From: Tsuneonella aeria
GTDB taxonomy: Bacteria; Pseudomonadota; Alphaproteobacteria; Sphingomonadales; Sphingomonadaceae
Direction of reading: 5' to 3'
DNA length: 64,000 nucleotides
NCBI RefSeq assembly: GCF_009827495.1
Contig: NZ_WTZA01000001.1
Coordinates: 2,058,001 to 2,122,000 of the forward strand
How positions within the stretch are numbered: the stretch's first letter is position 1; each line of letters begins with the position of its first letter. Shown here one piece after another: positions 27,129-36,588 of the stretch. The position numbers and the translations under genes were made by a program. The notes beneath the pieces are model-generated. The model saw only the letters and a list, made by a program, of their open reading frames with translations. It ran no database searches and was not told the origin of the DNA.

Positions 27129-27141
27129 CCGATATTATCGG
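27129..27141. promoter_or_regulatory. perfect palindrome between terC and the cold-shock gene
   Basis: CCGATA (27129-27134), one centre base, TATCGG (27136-27141). It lies 70 bases from the terC start and about 170 bases from the cold-shock start, in the shared divergent region. It could be an operator for either gene; the regulator is unknown. Confidence 0.4.
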
Positions 27142-27313
27142 TGCACGCGAAGAACTGTTAAAGTGTTCGCGCGGGCGCTGTTCTTGCGCTATGACATTGG
27201 GTGATCAACTGGGGATGCTTGTCTTCGCACGGCTTTCCCGGCCCGGCGCGCACCGCCCGCGCGCCCGGGAAACGCAATTGGGCGGCATGGCATACGAAGG
27301 TACGTTTCAGAGC

Positions 27314-28096
27314 ATGGGTTACGATAGAGGGCGGCGGCGGGGCCGGGACAAGCGCGACGGTTTCGGTGAAGAAGGCGGTTTCGATCCCTTCGGCGGTGGC
27401 GGCGGTGACTTCGGCGGCGATCGCGGCGGCTTCGGTGGAGGAGACCGGGGCGGCTTTGGCGGCGGCGGTGGTTACGGTGGCGGCGGCTTCGGCGGCGGTA
27501 ACCGTGGCGGCGGCGGGTTCGGCGGTGGCCGTCCTGCGGGCGGCGGCGGTGGCGGCTTCAACCGCATGCCCCCGCAAGTCGTGGGTGCCGGCAAGGGAAC
27601 GGTCAAGTTCTTCAACGGGCAGAAGGGCTTCGGTTTCATTGCGCAGGAAGGCGGCGGGGAGGACGTGTTCGTCCACATCAGCGCTGTCGAACGCGCGGGT
27701 CTTGCCGGGCTCGGCGAAGGCCAGGAACTTGCGTTCAACCTGGTCGACCGCGGGGGCAAGGTGTCCGCGCAGGATCTCCAGATCATCGGCGATGTCGTGC
27801 CGGTCACCGGTGGGGGTGAACGCTCCGACCGCGGCGACCGTGGCGGCTTCTCCGACGCACCGCGGCGCGAACTGACGGGCGAGAAGGCGACCGGGACGGT
27901 CAAGTTCTTCAACGCCATGAAGGGTTTCGGCTTTCTCGTTCGCGACGATGGCCAGCCGGACGCGTTCGTGCATATCAGCGCGGTCGAGCGTTCGGGCCTG
28001 TCGTCTCTCTACGAGGGCGAGAAGTACGAATTCGACCTCGAGGTCGATCGACGAGGCAAGCACTCGGCGGTCAACCTGGTGCCCGTACAGGGCTGA
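27314..28096 (+). CDS. double cold-shock-domain protein with Gly/Phe-rich N-terminal tail
   Basis: A 260-residue RNA/ssDNA-binding protein with two cold-shock domains. The first, at about 85-155, has KGFGFIAQE and VFVHISA; the second, at about 190-260, has KGFGFLVRD and AFVHISA (RNP1 and RNP2 in each). The N-terminal 80 residues are a low-complexity disordered tail of FGGG, RGG and GGY units. Start is uncertain: ATG 27314 ([10 protein letters not shown]) is preferred by similarity to sphingomonad relatives; ATG 27287 would add nine residues. The roughly 170-base region between the palindrome and the start may include a structured leader, as in other cold-shock mRNAs. Confidence 0.88.
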   Translation: MGYDRGRRRGRDKRDGFGEEGGFDPFGGGGGDFGGDRGGFGGGDRGGFGGGGGYGGGGFGGGNRGGGGFGGGRPAGGGGGGFNRMPPQVVGAGKGTVKFFNGQKGFGFIAQEGGGEDVFVHISAVERAGLAGLGEGQELAFNLVDRGGKVSAQDLQIIGDVVPVTGGGERSDRGDRGGFSDAPRRELTGEKATGTVKFFNAMKGFGFLVRDDGQPDAFVHISAVERSGLSSLYEGEKYEFDLEVDRRGKHSAVNLVPVQG

Positions 28097-28150
28097 TTCG
28101 TCGGCGGGGCCGGCCTCGGGGCCGGTGCCCGCACGCATCCAAACGGCGCG

Positions 28151-28187
28151 AATGGCGGCCTGCCAAGGGCCGCCATTCGTCGTTTCG
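28151..28187 (+). terminator. terminator after the cold-shock gene
   Basis: Arms AATGGCGGCC (28151-28160) and GGCCGCCATT (28168-28177) pair perfectly around a 7-base loop, followed by CGTCGTTTC. The T-run is short, so efficiency may be moderate. Confidence 0.65.
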
Positions 28188-28226
28188 GTCCCCCACCCGC
28201 AACACTCCGTTCGCGAAGGAATACCC

Positions 28227-29417
28227 ATGTCGATCACCCCGCTCATGCCCGTCTATCCCCGGAGCGGCGTGCGCCCCGTGCGCGGCGAACATTGCCACCT
28301 GATCGACGAGGACGGCACGCGCTATCTCGATTTCGCCAGCGGCATCGCGGTCAACCTCCTGGGTCACAGCCACGCCGGCCTGATCAGCGCGATCCAGCAG
28401 CAGGCAGCGACGCTGATGCATGTTTCAAACCTTTATGGCAGCCCGCAGGGTGAGCGGCTGGCCCAGCGCCTGGTCGACCTGACATTCGCGGATACCGTAT
28501 TCTTCACCAATTCCGGCGCGGAGGCGGTGGAATGCGCGATCAAGACAGCGCGGTCCTATCACCAGCATGCCGGCAATGACGATCGCTATGAACTGATTAC
28601 GTTCCGCAACGCCTTCCACGGGCGGACGATGGCGACCATCAGCGCCAGCAATCAGGACAAGATGCACAAGGGCTTCATGCCCCTGCTGGCCGGCTTCAAA
28701 TATGCCGAGTTCGACGACCTCGAGAGCGCGAAAGCCCTGATGGGCCCGAACACCGCCGGGTTCCTGGTGGAGCCAATTCAGGGTGAAGGGGGCATCCGGC
28801 CCGCCTCCGACGATTTCCTGCGGGGCTTGCGCCAACTGGCGGACGAAAATGACCTGATGCTGGTGTTCGACGAAGTGCAGTGCGGGGTCGCGCGGACCGG
28901 CCGCCTGTACGCCTACGAACATTACGGCATCGAACCCGACATCCTCGCCAGCGCCAAGGGCATCGGCGGCGGCTTCCCGCTCGGCGCGTGTCTCGCGACG
29001 GAAAAGGCCGCCCGCGGAATGGTCTTCGGCAGCCACGGATCGACGTATGGCGGCAATCCCCTGGCGATGGCTGCGGGCGAAGCGGTGCTCGACGCCGTCG
29101 CGACCGACGAATTCCTGGCCGAAGTGCGCGAGAAGGGGGAGCGGCTGCGCAGCCGGCTCGAGCAGTTCATCGGCAATTATGCCGATCTCTTCGAAAGCGT
29201 GCGGGGCAAGGGCCTGATGCTGGGGCTGCGCATGCATGGCGAAAGCCGCCCGTTCTACGTTCACCTGCGCGACAATCATCAGTTGCTGACGGTGGCAGCC
29301 GGCGACAATACCCTGCGAGTGCTTCCGCCGCTGGTGGCGGGCGACGCCGAGTTCGACGAATTCTTCGACCGGCTGTCCGCAGGTGCGGCTGATTACCGGC
29401 CGCCCTCCGCCGCATGA
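28227..29417 (+). CDS. argD: acetylornithine aminotransferase
   Basis: A 396-residue class III PLP aminotransferase of arginine synthesis, converting N-acetylglutamate semialdehyde to N-acetylornithine; it may also serve in lysine synthesis. The PLP lysine is Lys244 in [31 protein letters not shown] and [15 protein letters not shown] are conserved. GAAGGA at 28215-28220 precedes ATG 28227. It overlaps argF by ATGA, so the two arginine genes are coupled, and hslO follows closely. Confidence 0.93.
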   Translation: MSITPLMPVYPRSGVRPVRGEHCHLIDEDGTRYLDFASGIAVNLLGHSHAGLISAIQQQAATLMHVSNLYGSPQGERLAQRLVDLTFADTVFFTNSGAEAVECAIKTARSYHQHAGNDDRYELITFRNAFHGRTMATISASNQDKMHKGFMPLLAGFKYAEFDDLESAKALMGPNTAGFLVEPIQGEGGIRPASDDFLRGLRQLADENDLMLVFDEVQCGVARTGRLYAYEHYGIEPDILASAKGIGGGFPLGACLATEKAARGMVFGSHGSTYGGNPLAMAAGEAVLDAVATDEFLAEVREKGERLRSRLEQFIGNYADLFESVRGKGLMLGLRMHGESRPFYVHLRDNHQLLTVAAGDNTLRVLPPLVAGDAEFDEFFDRLSAGAADYRPPSAA

Positions 29418-30346
29418 CGGGTGTGCGCCACTTCCTCGACTTGTCGGACGCGGGGAGTGACGCCCTGCGGACGATGCTGGCCGACGCACATGCGCGCAAG
29501 CGTGCCCGTCAAGGCTGGCCGAAGGGCCGGCCCGATGCCGACGCGCCACTGGCCGGGTGCGTGCTGGCGACGATCTTCGAGAAGAACTCCACCCGCACGC
29601 GTGTCAGCTTCGACATGGCCATGCGCCAGCTCGGCGGCAGCGCCATGGTGATGGACGCCGGGTCGATGCAGCTCGGACGCGGGGAATCGCTGGCGGATAC
29701 GGCGCGGGTGCTCAGCCGCATGGTGGACGGGATCATGATCCGCACCGACGATCACGCCAAGGTCGAGGAGCTGGCGCATCATGCCACGGTCCCCGTCATC
29801 AACGGACTGACCGACCGATCCCATCCCTGCCAGATCGTCGCCGACCTGATGACGATCGAGGAACAGGGCAAGTCGCTGCGCGGCCTGGAGCTCGCATGGC
29901 TGGGGGATGGCAACAACGTGCTGCATTCGATCCTGGAAGCCTCTGCGCTGATGGGCTTCAACGTGCGGGTGGGCACGCCGCAGGGCTACGAACCGCACGA
30001 CGCGTTCATCGCGATGGCGCGCGATGCCGGTTCGCGCGTCACGGTGACAGCCGATGCGGCTGCCGCCGTCGACGGTGCCGATATCGTGGTCACCGATACC
30101 TGGGTGTCGATGGGCCAGGACCACGCGGAGGACAAGCTCACGGCCATGGCGCCGTTCCAGGTCGACGCTGGCTTGATCGCGCGCGCCCGGCCGGATGCGC
30201 GGTTCCTCCACTGCCTCCCGGCTCACGTCGGCGAGGAAGTGACGGAAGATGTCTTCGAAGGCGCGCAATCGGTCGTCTTCGACGAGGCCGAGAACCGCAT
30301 TCACGCGCAAAAGTCCGTACTTCTGTGGTGCTTCGGCCTGTTGTGA
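29414..30346 (+). CDS. argF: ornithine carbamoyltransferase
   Basis: A 310-residue enzyme making citrulline from ornithine and carbamoyl phosphate. Carbamoyl-phosphate loop STRTR is at 59-63; HPCQ follows in [13 protein letters not shown]; the ornithine-side motif appears as [11 protein letters not shown] near residue 268. Length and motifs are normal for the anabolic enzyme. Its ATG overlaps the argD stop. Confidence 0.96.
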   Translation: MTGVRHFLDLSDAGSDALRTMLADAHARKRARQGWPKGRPDADAPLAGCVLATIFEKNSTRTRVSFDMAMRQLGGSAMVMDAGSMQLGRGESLADTARVLSRMVDGIMIRTDDHAKVEELAHHATVPVINGLTDRSHPCQIVADLMTIEEQGKSLRGLELAWLGDGNNVLHSILEASALMGFNVRVGTPQGYEPHDAFIAMARDAGSRVTVTADAAAAVDGADIVVTDTWVSMGQDHAEDKLTAMAPFQVDAGLIARARPDARFLHCLPAHVGEEVTEDVFEGAQSVVFDEAENRIHAQKSVLLWCFGLL

Positions 30347-30383
30347 CCTAGCGCGCGGCCCCCGCGACCCCATATCGCCGCGG

Positions 30384-31274
30384 ATGGAAACCACAGACGA
30401 AACATTCGCCGATCGGATCCTGGGCTTCACTATCCCTTCGCGGCACGCGCGTGGCCGCGCGGTTCGCCTCGACGGCGCGCTGGGGGAGATCTTGGCCGCA
30501 CATGCCTATCCGCCGGCGATCACGCATCTTTTGGCCGAGGCGCTGGTGCTCGCCTCCCTCATGGGCAGCCTTCTGAAGGACGAGGAAGGGCAGCTTACCA
30601 TGCAGGCGCAGACCGAAGGCGGGGTGGTGCGCCTGCTGGTGTGCGACTGGCAGGGCGGCAAGCTGCGCGGCTATGTCGATTTCGATGCCGATCGACTGGC
30701 GGCCCTGGGTGCCAATCCCTCGCTCTACGCGCTCTTCGGCAACGGGTATCTCGCGATCACGTTCGATCTGGCGGATGGCGGGCGGTATCAGGGGATCGTT
30801 CCCGTGGAAGGGGAGACGCTGGCGGCCGCGTGCGAGCGGTACTTCAGCCAGTCCGAGCAGTTGCCGACCCTCATCCGGGTAGGCGTGCGGGCAAGCGGCG
30901 AGAGCGTGACCGCGGGGGGTCTGCTCGTGCAGCACATGCCCGACGGCGAGGAGGGGCGCGAACGCCTCCACGCGCGACTGGATCATCCGGAATGGGAGCA
31001 TATCGCAGCGCTCGCAGGAAGCACGCGCTACGGCGAGCTGGTCGATCCCGACCTGTCGCTGGAGGCGCTGATCTGGCGGTTGTTCCATGAAGAGGAGGAA
31101 GTGCGGGTGCAGGCCGGCGCCGCGGTGAGCCGGGGATGCCGGTGCTCTGCGGACCATTATCGCGCGGTCATTTCCCGATTTCCCGAAGAGGAGCGAGCGG
31201 CGATGCGCAATGATGAGGGCGCGATCATCGTCAATTGCGAGTTCTGCTCGAGGCAGTTCGTCATCGATATATGA
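30384..31274 (+). CDS. hslO: Hsp33 redox-regulated chaperone
   Basis: A 296-residue cytoplasmic holdase activated by oxidation. The N-terminal domain carries the family motifs LLAEALVLASLMGSLLK and FGNGYLAITFDL. The C-terminal zinc site is complete: Cys252 and Cys254 (GCRCS) with Cys285 and Cys288 (NCEFCS). ATG 30384 (METTDET) was chosen; longer frames overlap argF. The gap to argF is 37 bases, so it may share the argDF transcript, an arrangement I recognise from other alphaproteobacteria. Confidence 0.94.
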   Translation: METTDETFADRILGFTIPSRHARGRAVRLDGALGEILAAHAYPPAITHLLAEALVLASLMGSLLKDEEGQLTMQAQTEGGVVRLLVCDWQGGKLRGYVDFDADRLAALGANPSLYALFGNGYLAITFDLADGGRYQGIVPVEGETLAAACERYFSQSEQLPTLIRVGVRASGESVTAGGLLVQHMPDGEEGRERLHARLDHPEWEHIAALAGSTRYGELVDPDLSLEALIWRLFHEEEEVRVQAGAAVSRGCRCSADHYRAVISRFPEEERAAMRNDEGAIIVNCEFCSRQFVIDI

Positions 31275-31374
31275 TCGCACTGTCTCTCCCGCGGAACGCT
31301 TTGTCGCAATAGCCGCTGTATGGTAAAGCAGCTCGTGGACGAGATTGGCGGGCGCACGCGGAGTTTTTGAAGGA

Positions 31375-31794
31375 ATGCGCAAGATCATATCGTTCGTGAA
31401 TCCGGCGCGTGCCATGGCCGCGGCTGTCGCCGGCACCCTGCTGCTCGCCCCCGCGGCGGCGCAATCGCCGTCGATGGCGATGCTGGGCACGTTGCAGACG
31501 GGACAATGGGACATTCGTTACCGTGAAGGCAGCGCGGCGACGCGGCTGTGCGTGCGCACGGGGCGCGAGTTCATCCAGCTCAAGCACGGCGGCGCCGGCG
31601 CCTGCAGCCGCTTCGTGGTGGAAGACGCACCCGGCATGGTGACTGTGCAGTACACGTGCCGCGGCAACGGCTATGGCCGCACCAGCATTAGGCGTGAGAC
31701 GCCTGCGCTTGTGCAGATCGAAAGCCAGGGCATCGCCGACGGACAGCCTTTCGCGCTGACGGCGGAAGCGCGGCGCACCGGCGCCTGCCGCTGA
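31375..31794 (+). CDS. exported hypothetical protein (DUF3617-like)
   Basis: A 139-residue protein with a Sec signal peptide (MRKIISFVNPARAMAAA up to APAAAQ). The mature part has four cysteines spread in a pattern LCVRTGR, GACSRF, YTCRGNGYG and GACR, likely two disulfides in the periplasm, and resembles DUF3617-type proteins in the order of the elements TGQWDIRYREG ... CVRTG ... YTCRGNGYGRT. GAAGGA directly precedes ATG 31375, unusually close. No function known. Confidence 0.65.
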   Translation: MRKIISFVNPARAMAAAVAGTLLLAPAAAQSPSMAMLGTLQTGQWDIRYREGSAATRLCVRTGREFIQLKHGGAGACSRFVVEDAPGMVTVQYTCRGNGYGRTSIRRETPALVQIESQGIADGQPFALTAEARRTGACR

Positions 31795-31850
31795 ACTGCG
31801 CCCATTCCTGAACAGTTGTGCGCGGCGCGGGTTGCGGGTAGCGCAGCCCC

Positions 31851-32531
31851 GTGCCCGGCGACGAAGACCCTGCCATCGTCCTCCTGTCCGGAGGGCTCGA
31901 TTCGATGGTCGCCGCGGGTATCGCGCGCGAGATGGGGTTCGCGGTTCACGCGCTGACGATCGATTACGGACAGCGCCATCGTCGCGAACTGCAGTCCGCC
32001 AAGGCGGTCGCCGCCATGGTGAGCGCGGCGCAGCATGTCATCATGCCGCTCGATTTGCGCCAGTTCGGCGGTTCCGCGCTGACGGCCGATATCGACGTGC
32101 CCAAGGACGGCGTCGGGGCCGACATTCCCGTGACTTACGTCCCGGCGCGCAACCTCGTATTCCTCGCCCTGACGGTCGCGTTTGCGGAGGCGAGCGGGGC
32201 GCACGACATCTTCATCGGAGTCAACGCGCTCGACTATTCGGGCTACCCCGATTGCAGGCCGGAATTCATCGCCAGCTTTGCGGAGACGGCCCGGCTGGGC
32301 ACGCGCGACGGCGTTTCGGGCCGCCCGTTCCGCATCCATGCACCGCTGCAGATGATGACCAAGGCCGACATCGCGCGCGAGGCGGACCGGCTGGGGCTCG
32401 ATCCCGCCGCGTCATGGTCATGCTACGATCCCGTGGGAGAACGGGCCTGCGGAACATGCGACAGTTGCCGGTTGCGGCAGAAGGGCTTTGCCGAAGCCGG
32501 ACTCTTGGACGGGACAATATATGCAGGATGA
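31851..32531 (+). CDS. queC: 7-cyano-7-deazaguanine synthase
   Basis: A 226-residue ATP-dependent enzyme forming preQ0, the precursor of queuosine. The PP-loop SGGLDS is at 13-18; VPARNLVFLALTVAFAE and GVNALDYSGYPDCRPEF are family signatures; the zinc cysteines are SCYDP and ACGTCDSC near the C terminus. It starts at GTG 31851. The stop overlaps the MFS transporter start by 11 bases. No queD or queE lies beside it. The upstream region is short (56 bases) and I see no preQ1 riboswitch. Confidence 0.94.
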   Translation: MPGDEDPAIVLLSGGLDSMVAAGIAREMGFAVHALTIDYGQRHRRELQSAKAVAAMVSAAQHVIMPLDLRQFGGSALTADIDVPKDGVGADIPVTYVPARNLVFLALTVAFAEASGAHDIFIGVNALDYSGYPDCRPEFIASFAETARLGTRDGVSGRPFRIHAPLQMMTKADIAREADRLGLDPAASWSCYDPVGERACGTCDSCRLRQKGFAEAGLLDGTIYAG

Positions 32532-34134
32532 CGACGTGACCGGGGCAACCGTCGCCGAGAATGGGGCGGAACCGCGGGCGACAGGATACAGCTGGTACGT
32601 CCTCACCGTGCTGGTGATCGTCTACATCCTGAACTTTATCGACCGCCAGATCGTGAGCATCCTGGCCGTCGATATCAAGGCCGATCTAGGCCTGACAGAC
32701 AGCGACATGGGCTTCCTGGGCGGCGCCGCCTTCGCGGTGTTCTATGCCCTGTTCGGCATTCCGCTTGGCCGGCTGGCCGATAACTGGACCCGCGTGCGGC
32801 TCCTTGCGATCGGCCTGGCGCTGTGGTCCACGATGACCGCGTTGTCGGGCTTTGCGCGGGACCAGCTTTCGCTTTCGCTGGCGCGGATGGGCGTGGGCGT
32901 AGGCGAAGCGACCGCCAGCCCCACTGCCTACTCACTGATCTCGGACTACTTCCCCAAGCGCCAGCGGGCGACCGCGATCGCGATCTATTCCTCGGGCCTC
33001 TACATCGGCGGCGGGATATCGCTGTTCATCGGCGCGCTGATCAAGGAAAGCTGGAACGCCGCCTACCCGGGCGGAGGACCGCTGAACCTCGTCGGGTGGC
33101 AGGCTGCATTCCTGGCGGTCGGCATCCCCGGCCTGCTCGTTGCATTGTGGGTCGCGACCTTGCGTGAACCGGTGCGCGGCGCGATGGATTCGGCGCCCGC
33201 CACCTCCTCGCCCAGGCCGTTCCGCAATCTGGTGTACGATCTGTCCACCATCGTTCCGCCTTTCACCGTCATCGGCGCGTTTCGCCGCGGCTGGGGCGCG
33301 CTGGCGATCAACCTGGCCGTCGGGGCCGCGATGGTTGCGGTGGCCATCGGGATGATCGGGGTTACGGATAACGTGCCGCAGTGGTCGGCCGTGGCGCTGG
33401 GCTACTACGCCGTCTTCTCCTGGGCCACCGCCCTCCGCGCGCAGGACCCGGCGACATATCGCCTGATCTGGGGAACCCCTGCCTTTATCGCGACGACGCT
33501 GGGTTACGGCCTGGTGTCGCTGGTTGCCTATGCGTTGGCGTTCTGGTCGGCACCGTATGCCGAGACTGTTCTGGGCCTGCCGAAGGCTGAACTCGCCTTC
33601 GTGCTCGGGGCGAACGGCGCGGTCAGCGGGTTCCTGGGGGTGATCCTGGGAGGCCGCGTTGCCGATGCGTTGCGGGCGCGCTATCCCGCCGGGCGGGTGC
33701 TGGTGATCCTGTTCGGGGTGCTGGCGCCGGTGATCCCGATCTGGATCGGCTACACGACCGAAAACGCCTTCCTGTTCTACACGATGAATTTCCTCGCCGG
33801 GATGTTCGGCGCGACCGCGCTGGGCGCGGCGGCGGCGACGACGCAGGACCTGGTGCTGCCGCGGATGCGCGGCACCGCGACGGCGGCGTTCTTCCTCGGC
33901 ACGACGCTTATCGGCCTGTCGTTCGGGCCCTACATCGTCGGCCAGATATCGGACTGGGCGGGGACGATCGTCGACGGCAGGCCGGTCGGTGACCTGCGGA
34001 CGGGCATCGTCTCGCTTATCGCGGTGACGCCGATCGCCGTCGCTCTGCTAGCCTATGCCTGGCGGTCGGTGCCCCAGGCGGAGGCGACCCTGGCGGAGCG
34101 GGCAGAGGCCGCGCGCGCGCCGGGCCGACCTTAA
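32521..34134 (+). CDS. spinster-family MFS transporter
   Basis: A 537-residue, 12-helix major facilitator protein. LNFIDRQIVSILAVDIKADLGL at about 30-50 and FGIPLGRLADNWTRVRLLAIG (MFS motif A) identify the spinster/Spns-like subgroup; GVGVGEATASPTAYSLISDYFP is motif C-like. A long loop after helix 6 contains a charged Pro/Ser segment. The subgroup includes sphingolipid and lysolipid transporters in eukaryotes, but bacterial substrates vary and none is assigned. ATG 32521 lies within the queC end, a coupling-type overlap. Confidence 0.9.
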   Translation: MQDDDVTGATVAENGAEPRATGYSWYVLTVLVIVYILNFIDRQIVSILAVDIKADLGLTDSDMGFLGGAAFAVFYALFGIPLGRLADNWTRVRLLAIGLALWSTMTALSGFARDQLSLSLARMGVGVGEATASPTAYSLISDYFPKRQRATAIAIYSSGLYIGGGISLFIGALIKESWNAAYPGGGPLNLVGWQAAFLAVGIPGLLVALWVATLREPVRGAMDSAPATSSPRPFRNLVYDLSTIVPPFTVIGAFRRGWGALAINLAVGAAMVAVAIGMIGVTDNVPQWSAVALGYYAVFSWATALRAQDPATYRLIWGTPAFIATTLGYGLVSLVAYALAFWSAPYAETVLGLPKAELAFVLGANGAVSGFLGVILGGRVADALRARYPAGRVLVILFGVLAPVIPIWIGYTTENAFLFYTMNFLAGMFGATALGAAAATTQDLVLPRMRGTATAAFFLGTTLIGLSFGPYIVGQISDWAGTIVDGRPVGDLRTGIVSLIAVTPIAVALLAYAWRSVPQAEATLAERAEAARAPGRP

Positions 34135-34200
34135 AGAGCGGGGGTGCCGCCGGGGCCAGCCGCGCACAGCGCTGCCGGCCCCTTCGGTCGCATTGATGGG

Positions 34201-34731
34201 TCAGCTTGCGCGGAGGACGCCGCACGCGATCCGCGCGCCGGAATTGCCAGAGGGGTCGGTGCGGTAGTCGTCCGGATCGGCGTGAAGGACGACCGCCGTC
34301 CCGTCCGTGTCGAAGAGCCATCCCCGGACGTCCTCGGGCGATCCTGTGAGGTCTGCGTTGAGCGTCCCGCTGCCGCCGGCCCCCACGGTGATGTTGGGCA
34401 GGTCGCCGGCGTGCTTGCCGCCGGCCGACAGCGACCCGTGTGTGCGACCGGTGGGGTTGAGATGGCCCCCGGCCGAGGTGAAATCCGGCGCCTTGCAGGC
34501 GCCCGTCGTGTGAAGATGGATGCCGTGGACGCCCGGTGATACCCCCGTCACCGCGACCGCCATCGTGGTCACGTTCCCGGCGCGCAGGATCTGCACGGTC
34601 CCGGCGGGCTGCCCGTTCGCGAGCAGCAACGTAGCCGAACCGATACGCTCCGCCGGGAGGTCGGCGACGGTGCTGCAACCGGCCAGCGCTAGCGCGGCGG
34701 TGCAGGCGGCGGTCAGGTGGCGGTAGTTCAT
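34201..34731 (-). CDS. sodC: Cu/Zn superoxide dismutase, lipoprotein form
   Basis: A 176-residue periplasmic enzyme dismutating superoxide. Signal MNYRHLTAACTAALALAGC gives a lipobox (LAGC), so it is probably a lipoprotein. Metal ligands are in HGIHLHTTGAC, GGHLNPTGRTHG and HAGDLPNI; the disulfide cysteines are GACKAPDF and IACGVLRAS. A Shine-Dalgarno GGAG is eight bases before ATG 34731. It is convergent with the MFS gene and lies downstream of the ompA-like gene and its terminator. Confidence 0.93.
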   Translation of the reverse strand: MNYRHLTAACTAALALAGCSTVADLPAERIGSATLLLANGQPAGTVQILRAGNVTTMAVAVTGVSPGVHGIHLHTTGACKAPDFTSAGGHLNPTGRTHGSLSAGGKHAGDLPNITVGAGGSGTLNADLTGSPEDVRGWLFDTDGTAVVLHADPDDYRTDPSGNSGARIACGVLRAS

Positions 34732-34769
34732 CGATGATCTCCAGGTTGCCGGAATAACATCGACACAAC

Positions 34770-34797
34770 GAAAGAGGGGCCGGATTTCTCCGGCCCC
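34770..34797 (-). terminator. terminator after the ompA-like gene
   Basis: Minus-strand GGGGCCGGA (34797-34789) pairs with TCCGGCCCC (34784-34776) around a GAAA tetraloop, followed by TCTTTCG. It separates the OmpA-like gene from sodC. Confidence 0.8.
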
Positions 34798-34825
34798 CCT
34801 GACATTTTCGAGCTTTCGCCCTGGC

Positions 34826-35977
34826 TTACATGCCCGAACCCGGACCGTAGGTGATTTCCACCCGGCGGTTCTGAAGTTCGCGCACACCGTCCGCGGTCGG
34901 AACGCGCGGCTGGGTTTCGCCGAAGGCTTCGGTCGAGATCTGCGAGTCCGCAACACCGCGAGCCGACATGTAGGCGCGAACCGCGTCCGCACGGCGCTGG
35001 GAGAGGCCGACGTTGTACTGGTTCGAACCCGAACGGTCCGCGTGGCCGGCCAGCATGACCGCCGCGCTGCCGCAGTTGGCGTAAGCCGACACGGCGCTGT
35101 TGAGGATGGTCGCTGCTTCAGGCGTGATGTCCGAACGATCCCATTCGAAGAACACGATGTACGGGCCCTTGTTGCAGACCGGAGCCACGACGGGCGGCGG
35201 CGGCGGCGGGGGCGGCGGCGGCGCGGGCTGTGCCGGGCACACCTGGTCCATTGGGATCTGCGTGCCGTCCCAGCAGGTCTGCAGGGCGATCGGCGCGCCA
35301 CCGAAGTTGAAGCCGATCGTGCCCAGCAGCGAGTGCGAGCGCCACTTGGCGTTCACGTCGCGGCCCGAGCTGTCGACCATGTCGAGTTCGGCGGTGTTGA
35401 AGAAGCGATACTTCAGGCCGACGTCGATGTTGTCCGTCAACGGAGCGCGAACGCCCGCCAGGATCTGCCATGCGAAGCCGCTGTCCGAATCGTCGAGCCA
35501 GTCGGGACCGCTGCGATCGATCGAGACGCCGTCGAACTTGGTGCGGGCAACACCGGCACCACCGCCGACGAAGCCCTGCAGGCCATCGTCCGGACCGAAG
35601 TCGGCGAGCGCGTTGATCATGAAGCTGAGGACGCTGCTGTCGCCATCGGCGTTGGCAGTCACGCCGCGGGCAATACGGTTGCCCGAGGTGATGACGCCAG
35701 CGGTGCCGACGTTCAGCTGGTCGATGTCGGCTTCACGGTAGCTGCCTTCCGCTTCAAGGCGGAGGAAGCCGAAGTCGTAACCGACCACACCACCGAAGTC
35801 GAAACCCTTCTTGTGGTCGACAGAGACGGCGTTCGAAGCGCCGGGCAGGTCGAATTCGATGTCTTCGACGATCATCGGACCGCCGTCGAGTTCGACATAC
35901 CACGCGCCGTCGCGTGCGAGTGCTGGCGACGCAATGGCAGTCGATGCCATCGCCAAGCCAATGACGAGTTTCCGCAT
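34826..35977 (-). CDS. OmpA-family outer-membrane protein
   Basis: A 383-residue porin-like protein. A signal peptide (MRKLVIGLAMASTAIASPALA) precedes an eight-strand beta-barrel at about 22-230 (YVELDGGPMIVEDIEFD, GFLRLEAEGSYREADID, AGVRAPLTDNIDVGLKYRF). A proline run of about ten residues (PAPPPPPP) links to the C-terminal peptidoglycan-binding OmpA domain, with FEWDRSDITPEA, LAGHADRSGSNQYN, LSQRRADAV and QNRRVEI. A promoter-like pair lies upstream and a terminator downstream, so it is probably an abundant single-gene transcript. Confidence 0.92.
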   Translation of the reverse strand: MRKLVIGLAMASTAIASPALARDGAWYVELDGGPMIVEDIEFDLPGASNAVSVDHKKGFDFGGVVGYDFGFLRLEAEGSYREADIDQLNVGTAGVITSGNRIARGVTANADGDSSVLSFMINALADFGPDDGLQGFVGGGAGVARTKFDGVSIDRSGPDWLDDSDSGFAWQILAGVRAPLTDNIDVGLKYRFFNTAELDMVDSSGRDVNAKWRSHSLLGTIGFNFGGAPIALQTCWDGTQIPMDQVCPAQPAPPPPPPPPPPVVAPVCNKGPYIVFFEWDRSDITPEAATILNSAVSAYANCGSAAVMLAGHADRSGSNQYNVGLSQRRADAVRAYMSARGVADSQISTEAFGETQPRVPTADGVRELQNRRVEITYGPGSGM

Positions 35978-36024
35978 TATGTAATTCCCCTTTTTGCGAA
36001 TTTTTGAGCCATCGAGCAGCCCGA

Positions 36025-36053
36025 TTTCTAACTTTTCCCTACCCTAGTGGCAA
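36025..36053 (-). promoter_or_regulatory. putative promoter of the ompA-like gene
   Basis: Minus-strand TTGCCA (36053-36048), a 17-base spacer, TAGAAA (36030-36025), about 47 bases before the start codon. The region is AT-richer than its surroundings. Confidence 0.4.
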
Positions 36054-36156
36054 GCGACCATTGCCGACAAACTGTTGCAGTTACGCATCGGTTTATCAGT
36101 GAACAGGAAAAAAGCCCTCATTTGGACACCCTCCTGTTGCGGCCCGAACGTGTCTG

Positions 36157-36588
36157 TCAGGGGTTGGTTCCCGGCCCTTGGGCAGGGAAAATCGCAGTGT
36201 TGCATAAAGCACGCACAAGCTCGGCGATGGCCGCGCGGGCTTCCGCGTCGACGACCGCGCCGCCAGCCGGAAGCGCCGGCTGGGGAACGCGCTGCCAACT
36301 GTCCAGGAAAACGATCGCCTGCCCGGCGGCGCGGTCATGCACGCGCAGACCCGGGAACGGCGGGGTGAAATGCCACTGGCCCAGCGTGAAGCTGGCGAGT
36401 TCGCCCGCGTGCCCGGCGAACGCGCCGGTGCCGTCAGCGGCGACGGGCCAGCATTCGCCATCGCGCGGCGAGGCGGGCGGAGCGGCGCTTTCGCCCTCTA
36501 TTGCCGGGTGCAGCAGGATATCGGCGCGCGCGAGGGCGGCGTTGACCGACACCTCCTTCTGCGCCTGGCCGGGAGGCGTGGCTGTGCT
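36157..36588 (-). pseudogene. DUF2793 gene of a GTA cluster, missing its natural start
   Basis: The frame from about 36588 to TGA 36157 encodes a nearly complete DUF2793 domain: PPGQAQKEVSVNAALARAD, then AAPPASPRDGECWPVAADGTGAFAGHAGELAS and QWHFTPPFPGLRVHDRAAGQ. The C-terminal part carries PALPAGGAVVDAEARAAIAELVRAL. DUF2793 genes usually close the GTA structural cluster in sphingomonads. Here the N-terminal few residues are replaced by the truncated terminase gene in another frame, so the natural start is lost; a GTG at 36552 inside an AAGGAGGTG sequence is the only evident start and would remove the GQAQKE motif. Confidence 0.72.

Noticed and set aside
34150..34184. GGGGCC...GGCCCC hairpin between the MFS and sodC genes as terminator
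   Set aside because: The arms are short, the inner part is bulged and no T-run follows on either strand; evidence is too weak to list.
35195..35225. GGC-rich repeat
   Set aside because: It encodes the proline linker between the barrel and the OmpA domain on the minus strand.
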